Positions 1-9,541 of a stretch of 64,000 nt of DNA are shown here, one piece after another. Position 1 is the stretch's first letter. Each line of letters starts with the position of its first letter. The notes beneath the pieces were generated by a model. The model was not told the origin of the DNA. It made no database searches and saw only the letters and a list, made by a program, of their open reading frames with translations. The DNA comes from Lysobacterales bacterium (GTDB taxonomy: Bacteria; Pseudomonadota; Gammaproteobacteria; Xanthomonadales; SZUA-38): positions 1-64,000 of the forward strand of contig JASJDM010000017.1 of assembly GCA_030065125.1 (NCBI GenBank), written 5' to 3'. Made by a program: the position numbers and the translations under genes.

Positions 1-1
1 C

Positions 2-661
2 ATGTGTCGCAGCAATCCCGAGGCCAGCCGCCACAGCCAGCATTCCCAGATCCTGGTGCCCATGGACACCCCCGGCGTGGAGGTGCTGCGCCCCATGCTG
101 GTGTTTGGCGGTGACGACGCCCCCCACGGCCATATGCACATGCGCTTCACCGATGTCCGGGTGCCGGTGGACAATATCATCCTGGGGGAGGGACGGGGTT
201 TTGAAGTGGCCCAGGGCCGGCTCGGACCCGGCCGCATTCACCACTGCATGCGGGCCATTGGCATGTCCGAGGCCGCGCTTGAGCTGCTGTGCAAACGCTC
301 GGTCAGCCGCAAGGCCTTCGGGCGGCCCCTGGCCAAGCTGGGCGCCAACTACGACATCATCGCCAACTGCCGCATGGACATCGAGATGGCGCGACTGCTG
401 TGCCTGAAAACAGCCTGGATGATGGATGAGCACGGGGTGGACGCCGCCCAGCACTACATTTCCATGATCAAATCCGTGGCCCCCAACGTGGCCCAGCTGG
501 TGCTGGACGAAGCGATTCAGATGCACGGTGGCCAGGGTGTATCCCAGGACACGCCCCTGGCCCACTGGTACGCCCAGAACCGTACGCTGCGTTTTGCCGA
601 CGGCCCCGACGCGGTTCACCGCATGGTGGTGGCGCGGCGGGAACTCAAGCGGTATTTGTAG
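2..661 (+). CDS. Acyl-CoA dehydrogenase, C-terminal part (5' end outside window)
   Basis: This is the C-terminal part of a flavin-dependent acyl-CoA dehydrogenase of the ACAD10/11-like type, which oxidises acyl-CoA to enoyl-CoA. The visible stretch includes the middle beta-domain phrase [10 protein letters not shown], the RFTDVRVP strand, and the C-terminal helical domain with [13 protein letters not shown] and the family signature [15 protein letters not shown]. The ATG at position 2 aligns with an internal methionine of the family, so the reading frame very probably continues upstream and about half of the protein is missing. The gene ends in TAG at 659-661. The substrate cannot be told from this fragment. 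Confidence 0.9.
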   Translation: MCRSNPEASRHSQHSQILVPMDTPGVEVLRPMLVFGGDDAPHGHMHMRFTDVRVPVDNIILGEGRGFEVAQGRLGPGRIHHCMRAIGMSEAALELLCKRSVSRKAFGRPLAKLGANYDIIANCRMDIEMARLLCLKTAWMMDEHGVDAAQHYISMIKSVAPNVAQLVLDEAIQMHGGQGVSQDTPLAHWYAQNRTLRFADGPDAVHRMVVARRELKRYL

Positions 662-759
662 TCTATCCGCAAGATCCGCCTTCCCGGTTTCCGATTCCCT
701 CACGGCCTTCGGCCGTTGGCACGTCCTTGCGCCAAGGGGTTCGTTTCCACGCTCCCGTC

Positions 760-780
760 ATTCCGGGCTTGACCCGGAAT
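760..780. repeat. Short palindromic repeat (ATTCCGGG..CCCGGAAT)
   Basis: An 8-bp perfect inverted repeat, ATTCCGGG and CCCGGAAT, surrounds the 5-base loop CTTGA. Together with the flanking CGTC and CC it resembles the dispersed 'CGTCATTCCGGGCTTGACCC' palindromes found between genes in many proteobacteria. It lies in the 309-base gap (662-970) between two convergent genes. Besides this repeat and the hairpin at 912-949, I see nothing coding in the gap. Confidence 0.6.
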
Positions 781-911
781 CCATCTGAGTTCGGGGACTG
801 AGTCCACTTCGATGGGTGACTTCGTTTGATCAGGGGCCACGTCGGTTGGCCGGAACTCGCTATGCATTGGTGCTTCGGGATTGACGATGTATCCCGGATC
901 GGGGTCCCGCA

Positions 912-949
912 GTTGGGCAGCTTCCGGCGGTCGCCGGGAGCTGCCCAAC
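912..949. terminator. Long stem-loop between convergent genes
   Basis: An 11-bp perfect stem, GTTGGGCAGCT paired with AGCTGCCCAAC, encloses an inner imperfect stem TCCGGCG/CGCCGG(G)A. It sits 21 bases past the stop codon of the minus-strand phosphoglucomutase gene and also downstream of the plus-strand acyl-CoA dehydrogenase, so it could act for both. There is no clear T-tract on either side, so this is a probable structural terminator or RNA 3'-end stabiliser, not a textbook intrinsic terminator. Confidence 0.5.
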
Positions 950-970
950 CCGGGTGGGTTTCCCGCCAGG

Positions 971-2659
<1,689 letters not shown>

Positions 2660-2685
2660 CTATAGGGAGATCACACGGGTTTGAA

Positions 2686-3309
2686 TCAGCCGGTGGTGAG
2701 GGTCCTCTGGGTGCCGATGAGCGAGTCCCGGGTCACCAGCGCCGCCAGCTGCTGCTCTGTCCAGCCCTCGGTCCCGGCAGGGCGCTGGGGCAGCACCATG
2801 TAGCGCAATTCAGCGGTGGAATCATGCACCCTGACCTCGACCTCCGATGACAGCTCGACGCCAAACTCGGCTAGCACCTGACGCGGCTCCCGCACCACCC
2901 TGGCCCGGTAGTTTTTTGACTTATACCACGCCGGCGACATGCCCAGCAGGGCGCGGGGGTAGCAGGAACACAGGGTGCACACCACCACGTTGTGTATCGA
3001 CCGGGAGTTTTCCAGCACGGTAAATTCTGTGGGGGACAGGTCAAACCCGAGTTCCTTGATGGCCTCGGATCCATGGTCCAGCAGCCGCGCCTTGAATTCC
3101 GGGTCCTTCCACGCCCGGGCCACGATGTGCCCGCCGTTTTCCGGCGATGCGCCCTGCATTTTTTCAATCACCGCCTGCTCTTCCGCGGCCGTGAAGTAAC
3201 CGCCGTCGATCAGCAGCTCCCGCAGGGCCAGGCCCAGCAGCGCATCGTCGCTGGTGGGTTCCGGGTGATCGGGTTGGAACGTCTTTGAATGGTCGTGATG
3301 GTCACCCAT
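2686..3309 (-). CDS. Cobalt-type nitrile hydratase alpha / thiocyanate hydrolase gamma subunit
   Basis: This is the metal-bearing catalytic subunit of a nitrile hydratase family enzyme (207 residues). The metal-binding motif VCTLCSC carries the three cysteine ligands, and threonine at the second position marks the Co(III) type. Further family signatures are VARAWKDPEF, WYKSKNYRARVVREPR, DSTAELRYMVLPQRPAGTEGW and ALVTRDSLIG. The ATG at 3309 is chosen because it overlaps the end of the preceding gene by 8 bases and begins at the normal N-terminus; a longer frame upstream is only a read-through of the neighbour. The cysteines are normally oxidised to sulfinate and sulfenate after cobalt insertion. 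The substrate (a nitrile or thiocyanate) cannot be fixed from sequence. The strong similarity to ordinary nitrile hydratase alpha chains slightly favours a nitrile. Confidence 0.88.
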   Translation of the reverse strand: MGDHHDHSKTFQPDHPEPTSDDALLGLALRELLIDGGYFTAAEEQAVIEKMQGASPENGGHIVARAWKDPEFKARLLDHGSEAIKELGFDLSPTEFTVLENSRSIHNVVVCTLCSCYPRALLGMSPAWYKSKNYRARVVREPRQVLAEFGVELSSEVEVRVHDSTAELRYMVLPQRPAGTEGWTEQQLAALVTRDSLIGTQRTLTTG

Positions 3310-3592
3310 GAGCGGGCTCCAGCCAGTGTTCGAAAACTTCCAGGTCCAGTTTGTCCAGGTGCGAGCCACGGTAGTCGGGCCACAGCTCCCGCTGCAGCAG
3401 GCGCACCCGGTACAGCCGGGTCAGGGGCTCGCCATTGCCGCGGATGAAATTTTCCGGCTGACCGTGTTCACCGCAGACCCGCTCCACCACCGCCGTCTGC
3501 CCCTTGGCGTAAGCCGGCACCCGGTGGTGGGTGGCCGGCGTGCGGTCGGCGATGCGAACCCGCTGTCCCGGGCGGTAGAGAGGCAGCGTCAC
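3302..3592 (-). CDS. Nitrile hydratase beta chain, C-terminal half (thiocyanate hydrolase alpha-like)
   Basis: This 96-residue protein matches the SH3-like C-terminal domain of nitrile hydratase beta chains: YRPGQRVRIADRTPATHHRVP, the segment GQTAVVERVCGEH, and RLYRVRLLQRELWPDY. In most bacteria this domain is fused to the helical domain encoded by the gene just upstream (3589-3906). Here a GTG start overlaps the upstream stop as GTGA, giving two separate polypeptides, as in thiocyanate hydrolase and toyocamycin nitrile hydratase. A longer frame starting at 3694 exists but would overlap the upstream gene over most of its extra length and has no family match there. The protein is expected to clamp the catalytic subunit and shape the active site. 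Confidence 0.82.
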   Translation of the reverse strand: MTLPLYRPGQRVRIADRTPATHHRVPAYAKGQTAVVERVCGEHGQPENFIRGNGEPLTRLYRVRLLQRELWPDYRGSHLDKLDLEVFEHWLEPAHG

Positions 3593-3906
3593 CGGCCTGC
3601 CTGCCTTTGCCGGAGTGCCGCGATGGTCTGGTCGATATCCGCCTGCTGCAGGATCCCCTTGGATACCAGGGCGTAGGCCAGGGAACGGGCCCACCGCTCG
3701 TAATAGCTCAACTTTTCGTAATCCTCGGGCGCCAACCGCTCGATGCCGTCACGCAGCTCGGCAAAATCGGTCAGCAGGCCTTTTTGCAGCGCCAGCCGGA
3801 TCATGGCGTCGATCTGCCATTCCCAGTAGGCCGTATCTTTTTCGGCCAGGTCGACCGGGCCGGCGTCGAGGCCGCCGAGATCGTGGGGTCCGGAGGGTTG
3901 GGTCAT
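3589..3906 (-). CDS. Nitrile hydratase beta chain, N-terminal half (thiocyanate hydrolase beta-like)
   Basis: This 105-residue protein matches the helical N-terminal domain of nitrile hydratase beta chains. The start HDLGGLDAGPV and the segment YEKLSYYERWARSLAYALVSKG are typical; the YYERW arginine is in the region that contacts the oxidised cysteines of the catalytic chain. It is the first gene of a three-gene unit running leftward (N-half, C-half, catalytic chain), the order reported for scnB-scnA-scnC of thiocyanate hydrolase. The ATG at 3906 puts the HDxGG motif close to the N-terminus; an in-frame ATG at 3930 is possible. No activator gene (P14K or P15K type) follows, although such a protein is usually needed for cobalt insertion. 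Confidence 0.82.
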   Translation of the reverse strand: MTQPSGPHDLGGLDAGPVDLAEKDTAYWEWQIDAMIRLALQKGLLTDFAELRDGIERLAPEDYEKLSYYERWARSLAYALVSKGILQQADIDQTIAALRQRQAGR

Positions 3907-4073
3907 GGGCCATAGTAGACACCAACGCACGGCCCTTGAAAAGCGGCTGGGCGGGCCGCGGACGTCTCGCTTCGAGCAGGATGTGCCAAAGTGCCGGAGG
4001 GCGGTTCATGAGATACACTGAATCACAGTTAACAGCCGGTGGAGGGGAGGTCCGCGGTGCCGCGTTTTATCCA

Positions 4074-5876
4074 ATGAAGACCACATTGCTCGCATTGCTT
4101 GGGCTGAGTTTCTGTGTCGCAGCCAGCGCCGGGCAGCCCGTGCTGGATTCGGTGGACAATGGCCGCGGATCGGTGGATCTGCTGGTTCCCTCCAGCTACG
4201 ACCCGGAGCAGCCACTGCCGCTGATCGTGGTGCTGCACGGCTATGGCGGCACTGGCACTTCCACCGCAAACTATCTTGGGCTGCCGGAGCTGGCCGAGCC
4301 GGAGAACTTTCTGATCATGGCCCCCAACGGGAGCGCCGAGCCCGACGGCTCGTTCTTCTGGAACGCGACGGATGCGTGCTGCAACTTCGTCAACAGTACC
4401 AGCGACGACTCCGGCTATCTCCGCGGGCTGGTGCAGCGGGTCCAGGAGCGCTATTCGGTGGATCCCGCCAGCATCCATTTTATCGGCTACTCCAACGGCG
4501 GGTTTATGGCCCATCGCCTGGCCTGCGAACACTCCGACCTGGTGGCCTCGGTGGCGTCGCTGGCCGGCGCCACGTTCGACGACGCCGATATCTGCATGCC
4601 CGAGAACCCGGTTCACGTGCTGCAGATCCATGGCACCAATGATGAAATCATCGCCTACGATGGCGGTAGCATTCTCGGCGATTCCTACCCCTCGGCCCCG
4701 GAGACCGTGGCTTCCTGGGTCCTGTTGAACAACTGTTCAGCCACAGGTCGCAGTGGCGGCCCGGCTTTCAACCTGGACTTCCTGGTGCCCGGAGACGAGA
4801 CCACGGCCGAGGTGTGGGACACGGATTGTGACCCGGGCGGATCGGCCGAGCTGTGGACCCTGGACGGCTCATTCCACGGGCCTGTTTTCCAGGACGTGGT
4901 CACCGGCGACATCGAGTTCGGCCAACGGGCCGTGGACTGGCTGTTGGAGCATCGCAAGCCGGAAATCGCCAGCGACACCCAGGCGATCAACTACGGCCTG
5001 GCCGGGGGCTGGTTCAATGAATCCACGCCGGGCCAGGGCTTCCTGTTCGATTTTCTGCTGCAGGATCAGTTCATGTTCGTGGCGGCGTTCACCTTCGACA
5101 CCCTGGGCCGGCAGCCCGGCGGCAACATCGCCGGCGCCGAGCAGCGCTGGTTCACGGCCCAGGGCAACTACCAGGGAGACCGGGCCGACCTCACCATCTT
5201 CCAGTCGCGCAATGGCGTGTTTGACGATCCGGCCGCGGTTGAGTCCACTGCAGTCGGTACCATGGTGATCGAGTTTCACAGCTGCACCCGGGCCACCATT
5301 ACCTATGACCTTCCGGGGCTTGGCCTTTCCGGCACGATCCCCGTCAGCAAACTCCTGGCCGACACGCTGTGCAGCCGCATCAACAGCGGCGAGATCACGG
5401 TGGCGGGGAAGGCCGCTGAAAAAGGAGCGCAGCAGGATCTGAACTACGGAATGATCGGCGGCTGGTTCAATCCGGACACGGCTGGTCAGGGATTCCTGTT
5501 CGATTTTCAGCCGGACACCCGCTTCATGTTCGTAGCGGCGTTCACCTTCGATGCGGCCGCCGAGCAGAAGGGCATGGGGATTCCCGGGGCGGAACAGCGC
5601 TGGTTCACAGCCCAGGGCAGTTACCAGGGCAGCCGGGCCGAACTGACCCTGTTTCAGACCCGGGGCGGGGTATTCGACGATGCCGCGCCGGTTACCACCG
5701 AGGCGGTAGGCACCCTGACCGTGGAGGCGCTGGGCTGCACCACCGCGGAAGTCCGCTATGAACTGCCGGAACTGGGTTTGTCCGGCGCGGTGTCGGTGAC
5801 GAAACTGCTGGCCGATGAGATCTGCAGCGAGATCAACAGCGGCGATATCAACCTGGGTGGAGCGCCGGGGCGATAG
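4074..5876 (+). CDS. Secreted PHB-depolymerase/feruloyl-esterase-type hydrolase with duplicated C-terminal module
   Basis: A 600-residue exported alpha/beta hydrolase. A signal peptide (MKTTLLALLGLSFCVAASAG) is followed by the LpqC/PHB depolymerase catalytic domain. Its oxyanion loop is LHGYGG, the nucleophile elbow GYSNGG, the acid HGTNDE and the histidine SFHGP. It should cleave ester bonds in polymers or aryl esters outside the cytoplasm. Residues about 303-445 and 456-595 are two copies of one roughly 140-residue module containing YGxxGGWFN, GQGFLFDF, FMFVAAFTFD and AEQRWFTAQG. The same module type occurs in other secreted proteins of related bacteria, and its function is unknown to me. 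The ATG at 4074 is preferred for the signal peptide, although the GGAGGGGAGG purine tract lies 23 bases upstream, so a start a few codons earlier cannot be excluded. Confidence 0.85.
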   Translation: MKTTLLALLGLSFCVAASAGQPVLDSVDNGRGSVDLLVPSSYDPEQPLPLIVVLHGYGGTGTSTANYLGLPELAEPENFLIMAPNGSAEPDGSFFWNATDACCNFVNSTSDDSGYLRGLVQRVQERYSVDPASIHFIGYSNGGFMAHRLACEHSDLVASVASLAGATFDDADICMPENPVHVLQIHGTNDEIIAYDGGSILGDSYPSAPETVASWVLLNNCSATGRSGGPAFNLDFLVPGDETTAEVWDTDCDPGGSAELWTLDGSFHGPVFQDVVTGDIEFGQRAVDWLLEHRKPEIASDTQAINYGLAGGWFNESTPGQGFLFDFLLQDQFMFVAAFTFDTLGRQPGGNIAGAEQRWFTAQGNYQGDRADLTIFQSRNGVFDDPAAVESTAVGTMVIEFHSCTRATITYDLPGLGLSGTIPVSKLLADTLCSRINSGEITVAGKAAEKGAQQDLNYGMIGGWFNPDTAGQGFLFDFQPDTRFMFVAAFTFDAAAEQKGMGIPGAEQRWFTAQGSYQGSRAELTLFQTRGGVFDDAAPVTTEAVGTLTVEALGCTTAEVRYELPELGLSGAVSVTKLLADEICSEINSGDINLGGAPGR

Positions 5877-5906
5877 CCAAAAAACAACTGAGGGAGAACT
5901 GGTGAC

Positions 5907-6788
5907 ATGATCAGAACAAGTACATCCATCCTGCTGATGACCCTGGCGGCATCCGTCTGGGGAGAGACGGTCACCCTGACCGGCGAGGCGGCCCACACTG
6001 CCATGCAGAAAACCACCTGCGGCACCACCGAGCAGGGCGTGACGCGATACGGCATCTTCGAAGGCCGGGGCTACAGCCGGGTCCCGGGCGAGAAAGACCG
6101 GCACCTGTTTGACGTGCTGGGCATCAATGTCCGCCACTGCTCGGTCAAGACCGATGCCACCCGCGGCCCGGGATTTCGCAGCGTATCGCGGGAGATCATG
6201 GTGTACATGGATCCCGAGAGTGGGGAGATCCTCGACGCCTGGACCAATCCCTGGACCGGCAAAGAAGTCAAGGTGCTGCACGTGGCCAATGACCCGGTCA
6301 ACATGCGCGCCTACCGCTACGCCAGGGACGAGGATGGCGAGGCCTCCGCTGAAATGACCCTGCGCCGTTACGGCGACGTCGCCGCCCGGTCCTCGGAGGT
6401 GCCGCTGTTCTACAAAAATCCCCTGGGCGGCGAGTACCAGCCCTACATCGGCGGCACCTACCACGCCATGGAAATGTTCAACAGCTTCTACGATGCCGCC
6501 AGGCTGATGGACGGTGACGAGCAATCCATTGGCCAATCCCACCTGGCCTGGGCCCGGGTGGCCAAGTGGCTGCCGTGGCTGGAAATGGGTGACCGGCCCG
6601 GGGTGATGATCTTCAACGCCACCGGCTTCAGCACCTTTGACCAGTCCAGGATTCCCCAGCGGCTGCGCAGGATTCTGGATGACAGATACCCGGATTACTG
6701 GACGCCGCCGCCGCTGGACGACGGCCGTCCCAACGAAACGTCGTGGACGGTTTTCAAGAAATACATGGAGTCGCAAAAGGGCGAGTAA
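5907..6788 (+). CDS. DUF1838 family exported protein
   Basis: A 293-residue protein with a signal peptide (cleavage after SVWG or nearby) and the DUF1838 fold. Typical segments are YGIFEGRGYSRVPGEKD, VSREIMVYMDPESGEILDAW and TNPWTGKEVKVLHVANDPVN. The biochemical function of the family is not established. An AGGGAGA ribosome site lies 12 bases upstream of the ATG. The 30-base gap after the esterase suggests co-transcription. The C-terminus ends in a hydrophilic KYMESQKGE. Confidence 0.8.
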   Translation: MIRTSTSILLMTLAASVWGETVTLTGEAAHTAMQKTTCGTTEQGVTRYGIFEGRGYSRVPGEKDRHLFDVLGINVRHCSVKTDATRGPGFRSVSREIMVYMDPESGEILDAWTNPWTGKEVKVLHVANDPVNMRAYRYARDEDGEASAEMTLRRYGDVAARSSEVPLFYKNPLGGEYQPYIGGTYHAMEMFNSFYDAARLMDGDEQSIGQSHLAWARVAKWLPWLEMGDRPGVMIFNATGFSTFDQSRIPQRLRRILDDRYPDYWTPPPLDDGRPNETSWTVFKKYMESQKGE

Positions 6789-6880
6789 TGGGCACTTGAG
6801 GTTGCCGCAGGCGCCCCTATCTGAGAGGTAGCTGGCGGTCACTGCTGCGTCCGCCGTTTATCACTTGAATGAGGTGTCCC

Positions 6881-7450
6881 ATGAGCCCGAATACCGTTCC
6901 ACAGGTTGTCTTCAAAACCCGCGTACGCGACGAAAGCGTCGGCGGCGAAAACCCGTTTCGCTGGCAGGATGTCAGCACCGACGACATCTTCAAAGGCCGC
7001 AAGGTTGTTGTTTTTGCGCTGCCCGGAGCATTTACGCCCACCTGCTCCTCCACTCACGCGCCTCGCTTCGACGAACTGTATGACCAGTTCAAGGCTGAAG
7101 GCGTGGACGAAATCTACTGCCTGTCGGTGAACGACGCCTTTGTCATGTTCCAGTGGGGCAAACACCTGGGGCTGAAGAATGTGAAGATGTTGCCCGACGG
7201 CAGCGGCGAATTCACCCGCAAGATGGGCATGCTGGTGAGCAAGGACAACGTTGGATTCGGCATGCGCTCCTGGCGTTACGCCATGGTGGTCAATGACGGC
7301 GTCATCGAGCACCTGCTGGTGGAGCCGGAATTTGGCGATGAATGCCCCACCGACCCGTTCGAGGTGTCGGACGCCGACACCGTGCTGGCGGCCATCCGCG
7401 GCACCGAAGCCCCTGCCGACAAGCCTGAGCGGGCCGCTTTCGTAGGCTGA
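6881..7450 (+). CDS. Peroxiredoxin, Prx5/AhpE-like glutathione-type
   Basis: A 189-residue thiol peroxidase of the Prx5 group, which reduces hydrogen peroxide and organic peroxides with glutathione or glutaredoxin as likely reductant. The peroxidatic cysteine lies in PGAFTPTCSSTHAP. Other family segments are EIYCLSVNDAFVMFQW and the GFGMRSWRYAMVVNDG strand. The ATG at 6881 follows GAGGTG by 5 bases and is better placed than the in-frame ATG at 6869. Unlike the hybrid proteins of some pathogens, no glutaredoxin domain is fused. It is followed by two hairpins and then the bd oxidase regulator. Confidence 0.9.
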   Translation: MSPNTVPQVVFKTRVRDESVGGENPFRWQDVSTDDIFKGRKVVVFALPGAFTPTCSSTHAPRFDELYDQFKAEGVDEIYCLSVNDAFVMFQWGKHLGLKNVKMLPDGSGEFTRKMGMLVSKDNVGFGMRSWRYAMVVNDGVIEHLLVEPEFGDECPTDPFEVSDADTVLAAIRGTEAPADKPERAAFVG

Positions 7451-7469
7451 GCCTGCTGCCTCGCGGGCG

Positions 7470-7519
7470 ACTCCGGGATGGCCCCGGAGTGGCCCTGCCC
7501 GGGCTGCGACCAGCAGCCC
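7470..7519 (+). terminator. Two consecutive hairpins after the peroxiredoxin gene
   Basis: ACTCCGGG (7470-7477) pairs with CCCGGAGT (7483-7490), and GGGCTGC (7501-7507) pairs with GCAGCCC (7513-7519). They lie 19-69 bases past the peroxiredoxin stop. No T-tract follows, so they are either a weak terminator or mRNA-protecting structures. Confidence 0.4.
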
Positions 7520-7587
7520 GCCCTTCACGAACCATTCACACAATCAACGGCGCCTGACGGTATACTTTTCACTTGTTTCAATAATTA

Positions 7588-7599
7588 CTGAAATTTCAG
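7588..7599. promoter_or_regulatory. Palindrome CTGAAATTTCAG upstream of the GbsR/MarR-like regulator
   Basis: A perfect 12-bp palindrome 7 bases before the regulator ATG. The overlapping arrangement TTTCA (7576-7580), 8 bases, TGAAA (7589-7593) gives a second dyad. Such AT-rich dyads over their own promoter are the usual operators of winged-helix regulators, so autoregulation and control of the downstream bd oxidase are plausible. The position also overlaps the expected ribosome site. Only the symmetry is observed; binding is inferred. Confidence 0.45.
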
Positions 7600-7606
7600 A
7601 AAAAAC

Positions 7607-8155
7607 ATGAAGCCGCTGATCCAGACCTTTGTCATGCACTTCGGTGAGATGGGCAGCCGCTGGGGCATCAACCGGACCGTCAGCCAGATTTACGCCCTGT
7701 TGTTCGTGTCCCGGGAACCCCTGCACGCTGACGCCATCGTTGAGGCGCTGAACGTGTCGCGCTCCAACGTGTCCATGGGACTAAAGGAGCTGCAGGCGTG
7801 GCGGCTGGTGGAAACCCAGATGGAGCCGGGTGACCGCCGCCTCTACTACCGCGCGCCGGAAGACGTCTGGGACATCTTCCGAACCCTGGCCGAGGAGCGA
7901 CAGCGTCGCGAGGTAGATCCCACCCTCAGCATGCTGCGATCAGCCCTGCTCAGCGAACCGGCCTGCGAAGACGAGCGGCATGCTCAGCAGCGCATGGAAC
8001 AGATGCACGAATTCATCGAAATGCTGACGGGCTGGTTTGCCGAGGTCCAGCGGCTTTCACCCCAGACGCTGACCCGGCTGATGCGTCTGGGATCGAGCGT
8101 GGGCCGGCTGCTGGAACTGGCCGACCGGGGCGGGCGATTGCCCAGCCCAAACTAA
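7607..8155 (+). CDS. GbsR/MarR-family transcriptional regulator
   Basis: A 182-residue winged-helix protein. Residues about 20-85 hold the DNA-binding domain, with GINRTVSQIYALLFVSREPLHADAI and the recognition region NVSRSNVSMGLKELQAWRLVE. The remainder is helical and probably dimerises. The gene ends 27 bases before the cytochrome bd operon on the same strand, so it most likely regulates that operon. The signal is unknown. A palindrome lies directly upstream of its start. Confidence 0.85.
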   Translation: MKPLIQTFVMHFGEMGSRWGINRTVSQIYALLFVSREPLHADAIVEALNVSRSNVSMGLKELQAWRLVETQMEPGDRRLYYRAPEDVWDIFRTLAEERQRREVDPTLSMLRSALLSEPACEDERHAQQRMEQMHEFIEMLTGWFAEVQRLSPQTLTRLMRLGSSVGRLLELADRGGRLPSPN

Positions 8156-8182
8156 ATGCATTGATCAAGGAGAGAGTGCCGC

Positions 8183-9541
8183 ATGGACGCCATATTGCTG
8201 GCGAGGCTGCAGTTTGCCGCCAACATTTCATTCCACATCCTGTTTCCCACCATCACCATTGCCCTGGGGTGGCTGCTGCTGTATTTCAAGCTGCGCTACA
8301 ACCGCAGCGGCGACGAAAAGTGGATGGACGCGTACCGGCTTTGGGTCAAGGTGTTCGCGCTGTCCTTTGCCATGGGCGTGGTCAGCGGCATCACCATGTC
8401 ATTCCAGTTCGGCACCAACTGGCCCGGATTCATGGAGTCCGTGGGCAATATCGCGGGCCCGCTGCTGGCTTACGAGGTGCTGACGGCGTTTTTCCTGGAA
8501 GCTGCTTTCCTGGGCATCATGCTGTTCGGCCGGTCCCGGGTGTCCAACTTCGTACATACCCTGGCAACGTTCCTGGTGGCCATCGGCACCACCCTGTCAG
8601 CCTTCTGGATCCTGGTACTCAATTCCTGGATGCATACGCCGGCAGGATTCGAGATGATCGACGGCCAGGCCCACGCCACCGACTGGCTGGCCATCGTTTT
8701 CAATCCCTCCATGCCCTACCGGCTGACCCACATGATGCTGGCTTCCGGCTTGACCGTCGCCTTTCTTGTGGCGGGATTGTCTGCTTACCGCTGGCTGCGC
8801 GGTGACCGCAGCCCGGGCAACGATGCAGGCCTTCGGACCGGCGTGGTAATGGCTGCCGTGCTGATTCCGCTGCAAATCCTGGCGGGTGATCTGCATGGAC
8901 TGAATACCGTCGAGCACCAGCCGGCCAAGGTGGCCGCCATGGAGGGCCTGTGGGAAGACACCGAGGGCGCCCCGCTGGTGCTGTTCGCGATTCCCGACCA
9001 GGACACCAGGGAGAACCACTTTGAGTTGGCCATTCCCAAAGGTGCCAGCCTGATTCTCACCCACGAGCTGGACGGGCTGGTCCAGGGCCTCAATTCCTTC
9101 CCGGACGCCCATCCCCCGGTGGCGCCGGTGTTCTGGTCCTTCCGGGTGATGGTGGCTACGGGCGTACTGATGCTGCTGATCAGCTGGGCGGCGGCGTGGC
9201 AGCTGCGCAAAGGGCAACAGCCCCGGCCGTGGCTGGCACGCGGTCTGGCGGTAATGACCTTTTCCGGCTGGCTGGCCACCCTGGCGGGCTGGTACGTCAC
9301 GGAAATCGGACGCCAGCCATGGCTGGTCACCGGGGTCCTGTCCACCGCCGACGCCGCCTCCGCGGTGCCGGCACCGGCCATCGCCACCACTGCTGCCCTG
9401 TACATTTCGCTGTACGTGGCGCTCACGGCCGCCTATGTCTCGGTGATCTTCTACCTGGCGAGAAAGGCCGCTGCCGGTGACCTGGCACCGGAGCGGGCGC
9501 GACTGGACAACCCCTTCAAACCGGCGGAAGCCTCGGGATGA
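8183..9541 (+). CDS. cydA: Cytochrome bd ubiquinol oxidase subunit I, CIO type
   Basis: A 452-residue inner-membrane subunit that binds haems b558, b595 and d (or b) and oxidises ubiquinol while reducing O2 to water. The signatures are the N-terminal haem-ligand region ANISFHILFPTI and the conserved GRQPWLVTGVLST. The length is close to the short-Q-loop group (cyanide-insensitive oxidase, CioA) and well below the roughly 520 residues of E. coli CydA. An AAGGAGAGAG ribosome site precedes the ATG. It overlaps subunit II by four bases (ATGA) and follows a GbsR-like regulator. It would give high-affinity or inhibitor-resistant respiration, which suits a bacterium that oxidises H2 in variable oxygen. 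Confidence 0.95.
   Translation: MDAILLARLQFAANISFHILFPTITIALGWLLLYFKLRYNRSGDEKWMDAYRLWVKVFALSFAMGVVSGITMSFQFGTNWPGFMESVGNIAGPLLAYEVLTAFFLEAAFLGIMLFGRSRVSNFVHTLATFLVAIGTTLSAFWILVLNSWMHTPAGFEMIDGQAHATDWLAIVFNPSMPYRLTHMMLASGLTVAFLVAGLSAYRWLRGDRSPGNDAGLRTGVVMAAVLIPLQILAGDLHGLNTVEHQPAKVAAMEGLWEDTEGAPLVLFAIPDQDTRENHFELAIPKGASLILTHELDGLVQGLNSFPDAHPPVAPVFWSFRVMVATGVLMLLISWAAAWQLRKGQQPRPWLARGLAVMTFSGWLATLAGWYVTEIGRQPWLVTGVLSTADAASAVPAPAIATTAALYISLYVALTAAYVSVIFYLARKAAAGDLAPERARLDNPFKPAEASG

Noticed and set aside
4869..6842. Long minus-strand open frame of 657 codons opposite the esterase and DUF1838 genes
   Set aside because: It is a GC-rich antisense shadow: low-complexity His, Gly, Ala-rich translation, no family match, while the + strand genes have signal peptides, motifs and ribosome sites.
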